A stretch of 64,000 nucleotides of DNA from Pseudomonas lurida (GTDB lineage: Bacteria; Pseudomonadota; Gammaproteobacteria; Pseudomonadales; Pseudomonadaceae): NCBI RefSeq assembly GCF_002563895.1, contig NZ_PDJB01000001.1, positions 1,595,501 to 1,659,500 of the forward strand, written 5' to 3'. Positions 55,051 to 63,686 of the stretch are shown here, one piece after another. Position 1 is the stretch's first letter; each line of letters begins with the position of its first letter. The notes under the pieces were generated by a model. The model saw nothing but the letters and a program-made list of their open reading frames with translations, made no database searches and had not been told where the DNA came from. The position numbers and the translations under genes were made by a program.

Positions 55051-55983
55051 ATGCCCAAAAATCGTCCTGTCATCATCACCTGTGCCGTTACCGGTGCGAT
55101 CCATACGCCGTCGATGTCGCCGCATCTGCCCATCACCGCGCAGGAAATTGCCGATGCCGCGATCGGTGCCGCCGAAGCCGGCGCCGCGATCGTCCACTTG
55201 CATGCCCGCGACCCGATTGACGGCCGTCCCAGCCAGGACCCGGCCTTGTTCGCCGAATTCCTGCCGCACATCAAGGCCGCCAGCGACGTGGTGATCAACA
55301 TCACCACCGGTGGCGCACCGACCATGGGCGTGGAAGAGCGCCTGCAACCGGTGATGCAGTTCAAGCCGGAATTGGCCTCGCTGAACATGGGCTCGATGAA
55401 CTTCGGCCTGTACGAAATGCTCAACCGCTTTACCGAGTTCAAGCACGACTGGGAGCGGCCATACCTGGAAGACAGTGACGACCGGATCTTCCGTAACACC
55501 TTCCGCGACATCACTCACATCCTCAATTCGTGCGCCGAGAACCGCACGCGTTTCGAGATCGAGTGCTACGACATCGGCCACCTGTACACCGCCGCGCACT
55601 TCCTGGAGCGCGGCCTGCTCAAGCCGCCGTTGTTCATCCAGTCGGTGTTCGGCCTGCGCGGCGGTATCGGCGGCCACCCGGAAGACCTGGCGCACATGCG
55701 TCGCACCGCCGACCGCCTGTTCGGCGACGACTATGTGTGGTCGATCCTCGGCGCCGGGCGTGGGCAGATTCCGCTGGCGACCATGGGCCTGTCGATGGGC
55801 AGCAACGCCCGTGTCGGCCTGGAAGATTCGCTGTGGGATGGCCCGGGTAAGCTGGCCGCGTCGAACGCCGACCAGGTACGGCGCATTCGCACGGTGATCG
55901 AAGCCCTCGGCCACCGGGTTGCCACGCCGGATGAAGCGCGGGAAATCCTCGGGCTCAAGGGGCGCGACCAGGTCAATTTCTAA
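55051..55983 (+). CDS. BKACE-family beta-keto acid cleavage enzyme (DUF849)
   Basis: A 310-aa TIM-barrel enzyme. BKACE proteins condense a beta-keto acid with acetyl-CoA and split it to acetoacetate and an acyl-CoA. The zinc ligands of HLHARDP (His49, His51) and the downstream GSNARVGLEDSLW with the expected Glu ligand are intact; NITTGGAPTMGVEERL is the family substrate loop. Characterised members act on 3-keto-5-aminohexanoate or dehydrocarnitine. The substrate here is undetermined. Confidence 0.92.
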   Translation: MPKNRPVIITCAVTGAIHTPSMSPHLPITAQEIADAAIGAAEAGAAIVHLHARDPIDGRPSQDPALFAEFLPHIKAASDVVINITTGGAPTMGVEERLQPVMQFKPELASLNMGSMNFGLYEMLNRFTEFKHDWERPYLEDSDDRIFRNTFRDITHILNSCAENRTRFEIECYDIGHLYTAAHFLERGLLKPPLFIQSVFGLRGGIGGHPEDLAHMRRTADRLFGDDYVWSILGAGRGQIPLATMGLSMGSNARVGLEDSLWDGPGKLAASNADQVRRIRTVIEALGHRVATPDEAREILGLKGRDQVNF

Positions 55984-56048
55984 CCCGACAAACTGCCGCG
56001 TCAAGGCGCGGCCTGCATCCCGCACAACAACAATAAGGGGATCACACC

Positions 56049-56927
56049 ATGCGTATCGAAGTGCTTGTCGACGTCAAGACCACCCTGGGCGAAGGCCCGG
56101 TGTGGGACGTCGAGCAACAACGCTTGTATTGGATCGACAGCGCCGACGGCCGCATCCTGCGCTGCACCGACGACGGCCGCGAACTGCGTGCGTGGGAGGT
56201 GGGCCAGAAGATCGGCTCCATGGCCCTGCGCCAGGCGGGCGAGTCGGCGATTGTCGCGCTGCAGAATGGCGTGCACACGCTCGACCTCGACAGCGGAGAG
56301 CTCGACCTGGTCATTGACCCGGAACCGCACCTGCCCGACAACCGCCTCAACGATGGCAAGGTCGACCGCCAGGGCCGCTTCATCTTCGGCTCCATGGACA
56401 CGCAGGAAGACCACGCCAGCGCCAAGCTCTACCGCCTGGACGCCGACTTGAGCCTGCACACCCTGGACGAAGGCATCATTGTGTCCAACGGCCCGTGCTG
56501 GAGCCCGTCGGGAGAGACCTTCTACTTTTGCGACACCTGGTCCGGCGATATCTGGGCCTACGACTATGACCTCGCCACCGGCCATGTGAGCAACCGCCGC
56601 ACCTTTGCCAAGGTCGATACCGCTGGCGGTGGCGCCGCCGACGGCTGCACCGTGGATGCCGAAGGCTGTCTGTGGCAAGCCTTGGTCTACGCCGGAAAAC
56701 TGGTGCGCTACACCCCGGATGGCCAGGTCGACCGCATCATCCAGATGCCGGTGAAGAAGGTCACCAGCCTGACGTTTGGCGGGCCAAACCTGGACACCCT
56801 GTTTGTGACTTCCATGGCCAAGCCGCCACTGCCGCGTTTTCCGGCGGACGGCCAGCAGCGCGGAGCGCTGTTCGCCATTACCGGGTTGGGCGTGCAAGGA
56901 ATAGCCGAGCGACGATTCGCCAGCTAG
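56049..56927 (+). CDS. SMP-30/gluconolactonase family lactonase
   Basis: A 292-aa six-bladed propeller enzyme that hydrolyses sugar lactones. Metal ligands are visible: Glu15 in LGEGPVWDVEQQ, Asn in SNGPCWSPSGETFYFCDT and Asp in GAADGCTVDAEGCLWQA. NRLNDGKVDRQGRFIFGSM is the family signature. It follows the BKACE gene by 65 bases and precedes two transporters, suggesting that a lactone enters the pathway. Confidence 0.92.
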   Translation: MRIEVLVDVKTTLGEGPVWDVEQQRLYWIDSADGRILRCTDDGRELRAWEVGQKIGSMALRQAGESAIVALQNGVHTLDLDSGELDLVIDPEPHLPDNRLNDGKVDRQGRFIFGSMDTQEDHASAKLYRLDADLSLHTLDEGIIVSNGPCWSPSGETFYFCDTWSGDIWAYDYDLATGHVSNRRTFAKVDTAGGGAADGCTVDAEGCLWQALVYAGKLVRYTPDGQVDRIIQMPVKKVTSLTFGGPNLDTLFVTSMAKPPLPRFPADGQQRGALFAITGLGVQGIAERRFAS

Positions 56928-57000
56928 CGCGTGTGTGTGACAAGGCATATTCCTTCGCAACCTTGTGTCAGTGCGCGCCCTCGCGCGCCTGGAGAGGCCC

Positions 57001-58323
57001 ATGGCAACTATAAAAAAAGCGTCGCTGCGCAGCATTCACCGGCATTCCTGGGTATCGCTGCTGGTCTGCTGGATGATCTGGATCCTCAACGCCTACGACC
57101 GTGAGATCGTGTTGCGCCTGGGGCCGACCATCTCCAAGCATTTCGATTTGTCCGCAGACCAATGGGGCACCGTCGCCACGGTGGTCATGCTGGCGCTGGC
57201 CCTGCTGGATATCCCCGGCTCGATGTGGAGCGACCGTTACGGTGGCGGCTGGAAACGGGCGCGCTTCCAGGTGCCGCTGGTACTGGGCTATACGGCGATC
57301 TCGTTCCTGTCCGGCTTCAAGGCGTTGAGCGGCAACCTTGCCACCTTTATTGCACTGCGTGTGGGCGTCAACCTCGGCGCCGGCTGGGGCGAGCCCGTGG
57401 GGGTGAGCAACACCGCCGAATGGTGGCCAGTGGAACGTCGCGGGTTTGCCCTGGGCGCGCACCACACCGGCTACCCGATTGGCGCCATGCTCAGTGGCAT
57501 CGTCGCGAGTTTTGTCATCACGGTGTTTGGTGAGGAGAACTGGCGCTACGTGTTCTTCTTCGCCTTCGTGGTGGCGCTGCCGCTGATGATCTTCTGGGCG
57601 CGTTATTCGACCGCCGAACGCATCACCGCGCTGTACGTCGACATCGCCGCCAAAGGCATGACCCCTCCGGACAACGCCCCGGCCAGTTCGGTAAAAGGCG
57701 AGGCCTGGCGGACCTTTGTCGCGACCTTGCGCAACCGTAATATCGCCCTGACAGCGGGCAATACGATGCTCACCCAGGTGGTGTACATGGGCGTGAACAT
57801 CGTGCTGCCGGCGTACCTCTACAACATCGCCGGGCTGTCGCTGGCCGAGTCGGCGGGGATGAGCGTGGTGTTCACCCTCACCGGCATTCTCGGGCAACTG
57901 GTGTGGCCGTCGCTGTCGGACATCATCGGCCGGCGCACCACCCTGATCATCTGTGGGCTATGGATGGCGGCGAGTGTCGGCGCGTTCTACTTCGCCAACA
58001 CCCTGACATTGATCATCGTCGTGCAACTGCTGTTCGGCCTGGTGGCCAATGCGGTGTGGCCGATCTACTACGCGGTGGCCTGCGACTCGGCCGAGCCGTC
58101 GGCGACCTCCACCGCCAACGGCATCATCACCACGGCAATGTTCATCGGCGGCGGCCTGGCGCCGGTGCTGATGGGCAGCCTGATCGCCATGGGCGGCGGC
58201 TGGACCACGCTGCACGGCTACACCGTGTGTTTCTTCGTGATGGCCGGCTGCGCTTTGGGCGGCGCGCTGCTGCAACTGTTTTCCCATCGCCCCCAGGCGC
58301 TGGTTGTGCAACTCGACTCCTAG
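57001..58323 (+). CDS. MFS transporter in the BKACE operon
   Basis: A 440-aa, 12-segment major facilitator. WSDRYGGGWKRARFQ is the loop 2-3 signature variant, and WGEPVGVSNTAEWWPVERRG resembles the loop of the anion:cation and sugar-acid symporters. The start is ATG at 57001 (MATIKKASLRS). It probably brings in the pathway substrate. Two unrelated MFS genes occur side by side here. Confidence 0.87.
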   Translation: MATIKKASLRSIHRHSWVSLLVCWMIWILNAYDREIVLRLGPTISKHFDLSADQWGTVATVVMLALALLDIPGSMWSDRYGGGWKRARFQVPLVLGYTAISFLSGFKALSGNLATFIALRVGVNLGAGWGEPVGVSNTAEWWPVERRGFALGAHHTGYPIGAMLSGIVASFVITVFGEENWRYVFFFAFVVALPLMIFWARYSTAERITALYVDIAAKGMTPPDNAPASSVKGEAWRTFVATLRNRNIALTAGNTMLTQVVYMGVNIVLPAYLYNIAGLSLAESAGMSVVFTLTGILGQLVWPSLSDIIGRRTTLIICGLWMAASVGAFYFANTLTLIIVVQLLFGLVANAVWPIYYAVACDSAEPSATSTANGIITTAMFIGGGLAPVLMGSLIAMGGGWTTLHGYTVCFFVMAGCALGGALLQLFSHRPQALVVQLDS

Positions 58324-58378
58324 AACAACACCGATGCGCCCCCCAGCCCGGCTGGCGGGGCGCCAAGAGGAATTGCCG

Positions 58379-59704
58379 ATGACTACCGCCACCCACGCCC
58401 GCGAGCCGCAGGCGTTGAACAAACTGATGTTCGTCAAGCTGATGCCCTTGCTGATCATCGCCTACATCCTGAGCTTCCTGGACCGCACCAACATCGCCCT
58501 GGCCAAGCATCACCTGGACGTCGACCTGGGCATTTCCGCCGCGGCCTACGGGTTGGGCGCGGGGCTGTTTTTCCTCACCTATGCGCTGTCGGAAATCCCC
58601 AGCAACCTGATCATGCACAAGGTCGGCGCACGGTTCTGGATTGCGCGGATCATGGTGACCTGGGGCCTGATCTCGGCGGCCATGGCCTTTGTACAGGGCG
58701 AGACTTCGTTCTACGTGCTGCGCCTGTTGCTGGGCATCGCCGAGGCCGGTCTGTTTCCCGGCGTGATGCTGTACCTGACCTACTGGTTCAACCGTGAACA
58801 ACGGGCGCGCGCCACCGGGTACTTCCTGCTCGGGGTGTGCTTCGCCAACATCATCGGCGGCCCGGTGGGTGCCGCCTTGATGCGCATGGACGGTATGCTC
58901 GGCTGGCACGGCTGGCAGTGGATGTTCCTGCTGGAAGGCTTGCCCGCCGTGGCGTTTGCCTGGGTGGTGTGGCGCAAGTTGCCCGACCGCCCGAGCAAGG
59001 CCCCCTGGCTGTCGGCCGAGGAAGCACGAGGGATTGAACAGCGCATCGCCCTGGAAACCGAAGAGGGCGCAGGCGAGGGCGGTCACTCGTTGAAAAACTG
59101 GCTGACCCCACAAATCCTGCTGGCGATCTTTGTGTACTTTTGCCATCAGATCACCATTTACACCGTGATCTTTTTCCTGCCGAGCATCATCAGCAAGTAC
59201 GGCGAGCTGAGCACCATGAGCGTTGGCCTGCTGACCTCCTTGCCGTGGATCGCGGCGGCACTGGGTGCGGTACTGATCCCGCGATTTGCCACAACGCCGG
59301 GACGCTGTCGTCGCCTGTTGATCACGGGGCTGCTGACCATGGCGCTGGGCCTGGCGATTGCCTCGGTGTCGGGGCCGGTGTTCAGCCTGCTGGGTTTTTG
59401 CCTGTCGGCGGTGATGTTCTTTGTGGTGCAGTCGATCATTTTTCTGTACCCGGCCTCGCGTCTCAAGGGCGTGGCGCTGGCGGGCGGGTTGGGTTTCGTC
59501 AACGCTTGCGGGCTGTTGGGCGGGTTTGTCGGGCCTTCGGTAATGGGCGCGATCGAGATGAGCACCGGCAATGCGATGAACGGCTTGAAAGTCATTGCGC
59601 TGGTGCTGGTAGTGGCCGCCCTGGCCGCGTTGCGTCTGCGCCAAGGCCAGGAGGAGGCTCAGACCAGCAGCGAAGTCGGAAACCCGGAAGCCAGCACCAG
59701 GTAG
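58379..59704 (+). CDS. MFS transporter, anion:cation symporter (ACS) family
   Basis: A 441-aa transporter of the ACS group (tartrate, hexuronate and similar acids), shown by ILSFLDRTNIALAKHHLDVD near the start, NLIMHKVGARFWIARIMVTW and AGLFPGVMLYLTYWF. ATG at 58379 is used. It follows the previous transporter by 55 bases. Its 3' end overlaps a small convergent gene by 46 bases. Confidence 0.88.
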   Translation: MTTATHAREPQALNKLMFVKLMPLLIIAYILSFLDRTNIALAKHHLDVDLGISAAAYGLGAGLFFLTYALSEIPSNLIMHKVGARFWIARIMVTWGLISAAMAFVQGETSFYVLRLLLGIAEAGLFPGVMLYLTYWFNREQRARATGYFLLGVCFANIIGGPVGAALMRMDGMLGWHGWQWMFLLEGLPAVAFAWVVWRKLPDRPSKAPWLSAEEARGIEQRIALETEEGAGEGGHSLKNWLTPQILLAIFVYFCHQITIYTVIFFLPSIISKYGELSTMSVGLLTSLPWIAAALGAVLIPRFATTPGRCRRLLITGLLTMALGLAIASVSGPVFSLLGFCLSAVMFFVVQSIIFLYPASRLKGVALAGGLGFVNACGLLGGFVGPSVMGAIEMSTGNAMNGLKVIALVLVVAALAALRLRQGQEEAQTSSEVGNPEASTR

Positions 59705-59835
59705 GCCACGACCGCCGCCAGGCATAACCCGACAAAAACGCGCAGCAGTGTCCTGGCGGTGGGGTGAGCGATGTACTTGATGGCCCAGAGCAAACACCCG
59801 CCGAGCAGGATGCTGAGGGCAAGGATGACCAGCAC
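59659..59835 (-). CDS. 58-aa small membrane protein, function unknown
   Basis: A very hydrophobic protein with two membrane segments (about 2-18 and 34-52). GTG at 59835 is chosen because AGGA lies about nine bases upstream; the 23 earlier codons would run into the LysR leader. Its 3' end overlaps the ACS transporter gene. No family recognised. Confidence 0.55.
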   Translation of the reverse strand: MLVILALSILLGGCLLWAIKYIAHPTARTLLRVFVGLCLAAVVAYLVLASGFPTSLLV

Positions 59836-59964
59836 GGTGGAATTCCTGCGACCTGTGAGAGCTGTTTTATAGTCGCAAAGCCGCTGGATGAACAGTGCGC
59901 ACATAGACGCAGGCCCCCGCGCTTTCTAAACTGCGGCTTGTCTTGGGCAAAGGGGCAGGCGCCG

Positions 59965-60888
59965 ATGAATCGCAATGAATTACGCAAGGCCGACATCAAC
60001 CTGATGGTGGTGTTCGAAGCTCTGATGCTTGAGCGCAACGTGACGCGGGTGGCGGAGAAGCTGTTTCTTGGCCAGCCGACTATCAGTTCGGCCCTCAATC
60101 GTCTGCGCACGCTGTTCAACGACCCGCTGTTCATTCGCGTGGGCCACCGCATGGAGCCGACGGCACGCGCCGAGGAAATCATCCAGCACCTGTCGCCGGC
60201 CCTTGATTCGTTATCGTCGGCCTTGAGCCTCACCCACGATTTCGACCCCTCCATCAGCACCATGACCTTTCGCATCGGCTTGTCCGATGACGTTGAATTC
60301 GGCCTGTTGCCGCCATTGCTGCGCGCCTTGCGCCAGGAAGCGCCGCAAGTCGTGTTCGTGGTGCAGCATGTGGACTACTGGCGTATTCCCGACCTGTTGG
60401 CTTCCGGCGATATCACTGTCGGCATTACCCAGACCCGTGGCTTGCCGGCGAATGCCAAGCGCAAGCTGCTGCGCCATATCCGCCCGCGCTTGCTGCGCGC
60501 CGATGCCTCGGACACACCGCTGACCCTCGATGAATATTGCTCGCGCCCCCATGTGCTGGTGTCCCACACCGCCAACGTGGCCGGGTTTGCCGATGAGTGG
60601 CTGGCGGAAATCGGCCGCAAACGCCACGTGGTGCTGTCGGTGCCGCAATACAGCGCGCTGCCGGCCTTGCTGGCCGGCACTGACTTGATCGCCAGCTTGC
60701 CGGACTACACCGCCGAGGCGATGGCGGTGTCGGGCCAACTGTTCTGCGAGCCGTTTCCGTTCGAGACGCCGACCCTGGACTTGTCCATGGTCTGGCTGAG
60801 CCATGTGGACACCGACCCTGCCGAGCGTTGGGTACGCTCACGGCTGGAGGCGTTTATGAGTGATCGAGGGTTGGCGAACAAGGCCTGA
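59965..60888 (+). CDS. LysR-family transcriptional regulator
   Basis: A 307-aa LysR regulator with helix-turn-helix RNVTRVAEKLFLGQPTISSALNRL-type text (residues about 23-45) and MRxGHR-like NDPLFIRVGHRMEPT. The DxSISTMTFRIGLSDDVEF linker resembles the NodD/NahR-like subgroup, many of which sense aromatic or small organic ligands. It lies 55 bases before a CHM isomerase gene. Confidence 0.88.
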   Translation: MNRNELRKADINLMVVFEALMLERNVTRVAEKLFLGQPTISSALNRLRTLFNDPLFIRVGHRMEPTARAEEIIQHLSPALDSLSSALSLTHDFDPSISTMTFRIGLSDDVEFGLLPPLLRALRQEAPQVVFVVQHVDYWRIPDLLASGDITVGITQTRGLPANAKRKLLRHIRPRLLRADASDTPLTLDEYCSRPHVLVSHTANVAGFADEWLAEIGRKRHVVLSVPQYSALPALLAGTDLIASLPDYTAEAMAVSGQLFCEPFPFETPTLDLSMVWLSHVDTDPAERWVRSRLEAFMSDRGLANKA

Positions 60889-60943
60889 GGCTTTTATCCG
60901 TGGTATATCTAGGAATCTTCCTACGAAAACCTCGGAGCCATCC

Positions 60944-61306
60944 ATGCCGCACCTGCACTTGGAATACACCGCCAACCTTACCGGCCTGGCCGTCGAGAAG
61001 ACCTTGTTGCGGCTCAATAACGTGCTGATGGTGTCCGGGCAGTTCGCTTCCGAGTTCGATATCAAAAGCCGTGCGGTCAAGGTCGAGAGCTTTCAGGTTG
61101 GTACTTCCCTGAACCCGCGCGGGTTTATCGCAGTGAAGCTGTCACTGCTCAGTGGGCGGTCACCGCAGGTCAAGGAGCAATTGTCGCAAAGCCTGCTGGC
61201 GGCGCTACAGGACCTCGGGGATTGGCCGGAGGGTGTCCAAGTCCAACTGAGTGTCCAACTGGTAGACATGGATCGTGATTCCTACAGCAAAGTCGCCATC
61301 GGCTGA
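60944..61306 (+). CDS. 5-carboxymethyl-2-hydroxymuconate isomerase
   Basis: A 120-aa tautomerase-like enzyme of homoprotocatechuate degradation. The mature protein begins with Pro after Met (MPHLHLEYTANL), the catalytic residue in this superfamily, and Arg/Lys positions such as SRAVKVESFQVG and VKLSLLSGRSPQVKE fit the family. Here it stands alone, without the other hpa/hpc genes. It may act on another keto-enol substrate. Confidence 0.85.
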   Translation: MPHLHLEYTANLTGLAVEKTLLRLNNVLMVSGQFASEFDIKSRAVKVESFQVGTSLNPRGFIAVKLSLLSGRSPQVKEQLSQSLLAALQDLGDWPEGVQVQLSVQLVDMDRDSYSKVAIG

Positions 61307-61309
61307 CGC

Positions 61310-62245
61310 TTAAAGCAGGCCCTGATCGGCGCAGACTTTCACCACCTGCTCACGAAACCAGGTATTGGCACTGTCCTGTTCACTGGTTTCGTTCCACTGC
61401 ATCTCCAGCGTGAATCCCGGCAAGCCATTGGGCGCCTCGCAGTGGCCAAACACTGTCGCCGGCGCCAGCAGCTTGTGCACGCGACGCGGCAGGGTGACGA
61501 TAAAGTCGGTGCCGGTAATCATCTTCAAGGCTGCGCTGTAGCTGTTGGCGCGGGCGATCACCTGGCGCTTGTGAGCCTGGCGCGCCAGCCAGCCATCGAT
61601 CATGTTGGTGTCGGAGGTCCACGGCGTGGGGAACACATGGCGCCGCTCGACAAACGATTGCAGGCTGAAGGCCGGCTCCCGCGGTGCCGAGCGCTTGTCG
61701 AAGACGCACACCAGGTCGTCCTCTAGCAGCATCTGGGTGCGGAAGTCTTTGTGGGCGCGGTGGAAGTTGGGGCCGAAGCAGATCACCAGGTCGAGGCGAT
61801 TTTCACGCAGGTCATCGGCGGGGATGTCGGTTTCCAGTTTTCGCACATTGACGATCACCGGCAGGTCGGCGCGGTCGAAGTGCTTCAACAGGCGCGGCAG
61901 GATCAGCTGTTCGAAGTATTCCGGCGCGCAGACATTAAAGGTCACGGCTTTCTGGGTTGGGTCGAAAGCCTGGCCACCCGCGTGGCAGAGGTTGATGCTT
62001 TCGAGGATTTTCTGCACATGGCCATACATCGTGGTGGCCTTGTACGTCGGCCGCATGCCCGCCCGGGTATTGATGAACAGCTCGTCTTCGAAGCTGGTGC
62101 GCAGCTTCTTCAGGCTGTAGCTCACGGTGGACTGGCTGACGAACAGCGTTTCGGACACCTCGGTAACGCTGCTCTGGTCGTAGACGGCGATAAACACCAT
62201 CAAGTCCTGCATGTCGAGCTTTCTGAGCAAGTTACTGTTTAGCAT
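61310..62245 (-). CDS. LysR-family transcriptional regulator
   Basis: A 311-aa LysR-type regulator with helix-turn-helix VTEVSETLFVSQSTVSYSLK (about residues 26-45) and a standard effector domain (AVTFNVCAPEYFEQLILPRL). It lies downstream of a CynX-type transporter gene on the same strand, with a 137-base gap, and convergent to the CHM isomerase gene four bases away. Confidence 0.88.
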   Translation of the reverse strand: MLNSNLLRKLDMQDLMVFIAVYDQSSVTEVSETLFVSQSTVSYSLKKLRTSFEDELFINTRAGMRPTYKATTMYGHVQKILESINLCHAGGQAFDPTQKAVTFNVCAPEYFEQLILPRLLKHFDRADLPVIVNVRKLETDIPADDLRENRLDLVICFGPNFHRAHKDFRTQMLLEDDLVCVFDKRSAPREPAFSLQSFVERRHVFPTPWTSDTNMIDGWLARQAHKRQVIARANSYSAALKMITGTDFIVTLPRRVHKLLAPATVFGHCEAPNGLPGFTLEMQWNETSEQDSANTWFREQVVKVCADQGLL

Positions 62246-62382
62246 CCATTCCGTCCGGTAAGCCTTGGCACTGAAACAGTGCGCGACAAGGGCAAAAGCT
62301 TAACGGAACGAACGTACCATTAGAAAGCTCTGTAGGGCGTTTCTATGTTTGGTGTGAGACAAATACTGTTTGCAACACGACG

Positions 62383-63570
62383 TCAGCCAATGTGCCGTGC
62401 GTAATGCCGAGGGTTGAAGCGCGTGACGATCACTAGCATCACCACGATCACCGCTGTCAGCGACCACCAGGCCCATTCGAAGCTGCCCAGTTGGTCGCGG
62501 ATCATCCCGGCGATCAAGGGCGACAGCCCGGCAATCAGGTAGCCGATACCTTGCACAAACGCGGTGAGGCCGCCGGCGCGGCGTGGGTTGTCGAGGTGGT
62601 CGAGGGACAGGATCAGGCTCATCGGGAACAAGCCACCGATGCCCAGGCCCAGCAGGCAGGGCCACAATAAGCTGAGGTGGTGCGGGCTGAGAATCAAGCC
62701 GCAGAAACCCAGGATGATCATCACCAGCAGCACGGCCACCACACCGCGTTTATCCTGGCGACGGTTGGCGATGGCGGGTGTGATCAAGCCGGACACCACT
62801 TCCATGGCCGTCAAGAAGCCCAGCAGCAACCCTGCGTTCTGTTCGCTCCAGCCTTGCTCCACGTAGTAGGGCGCCAGCCAGGCCAGCACGCAGGTGTAGG
62901 AGGCAGTGCCGAGGCCGAAAAAGACCGCCAGCAACCAGGCGCGGCCGTTAGCGAAAAACGACGCCTGAGGGCCGCGCGCGGCTTGGGGCATCGGCGGCAG
63001 CACGCAGCGTTGCGCATGCCAGGACACCAAGGCCAGCACTGCGAGCACGGCCCAGATCGCCAGGCCGATGCGCCAACTGCCGGTCTGCACCTGCACGAAG
63101 GGTGAAAACGACGCGGCCATTGCCGCACCGCCCATGATCGCGGTGACGTACAGGCCCATGAACAGCGACACATTATCGCTGAACCGCGCTTTGATCAGCG
63201 CCGGCATCAATGCCTGGATCATCGCAATCCCCACGCCGGCGGCGATGGCGCTGACGATCAACTCCAGCGCCGAATCGAGGAACAGCCGTGACAGCGTGGC
63301 CATGCCAATCACCACCAGTGACACCACGATGCTGCGGTGCTCGCCAAAGCGCTTGGCCAGGCCCATGCCAAGGAACATCGCCGCGCCCATGGCCATCACC
63401 GGCAACATGGTCAGTAGGGCTGCGCTGCTGAAGCTCAAGGCCACCTCCGCGCGGATCGATGACAACAACGGGCCGACGGCAGCCATCGATGGGCGCAGGT
63501 TGAGGGCGACCAGCACGACGCTGATCATCAGCCAAAGGGCGGTGGTGGGTTTGGTGTGGACGGTTTCCAT
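62383..63570 (-). CDS. MFS transporter, CynX/NimT family
   Basis: A 395-aa, 12-segment transporter. VALNLRPSMAAVGPLLSSIR at the start is diagnostic of the cyanate permease CynX/NimT group. Members move cyanate or 2-nitroimidazole or remain uncharacterised; no cyanase gene is nearby, so cyanate is unlikely. ATG at 63570 is used, 35 codons inside the longest frame. Confidence 0.88.
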   Translation of the reverse strand: METVHTKPTTALWLMISVVLVALNLRPSMAAVGPLLSSIRAEVALSFSSAALLTMLPVMAMGAAMFLGMGLAKRFGEHRSIVVSLVVIGMATLSRLFLDSALELIVSAIAAGVGIAMIQALMPALIKARFSDNVSLFMGLYVTAIMGGAAMAASFSPFVQVQTGSWRIGLAIWAVLAVLALVSWHAQRCVLPPMPQAARGPQASFFANGRAWLLAVFFGLGTASYTCVLAWLAPYYVEQGWSEQNAGLLLGFLTAMEVVSGLITPAIANRRQDKRGVVAVLLVMIILGFCGLILSPHHLSLLWPCLLGLGIGGLFPMSLILSLDHLDNPRRAGGLTAFVQGIGYLIAGLSPLIAGMIRDQLGSFEWAWWSLTAVIVVMLVIVTRFNPRHYARHIG

Positions 63571-63686
63571 GGTGCGGCCTTGAATGAACGAGGGGCAATC
63601 AGGCCATGGGTGGGGGAGTGGGGCAAATGAGAAAGTCGCAGGTGCTATTGAAAAATTGCGGGTTGGTTGACACAACGCCGATCCAA

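Noticed and set aside
58142..59797. 551-codon frame antisense to the ACS transporter
   Set aside because: Gln/His/Arg-rich shadow without domains, spanning the ends of two real genes.
62383..63570. Cyanate utilisation locus
   Set aside because: The transporter is CynX-like, but no cyanase or carbonic anhydrase gene is nearby.
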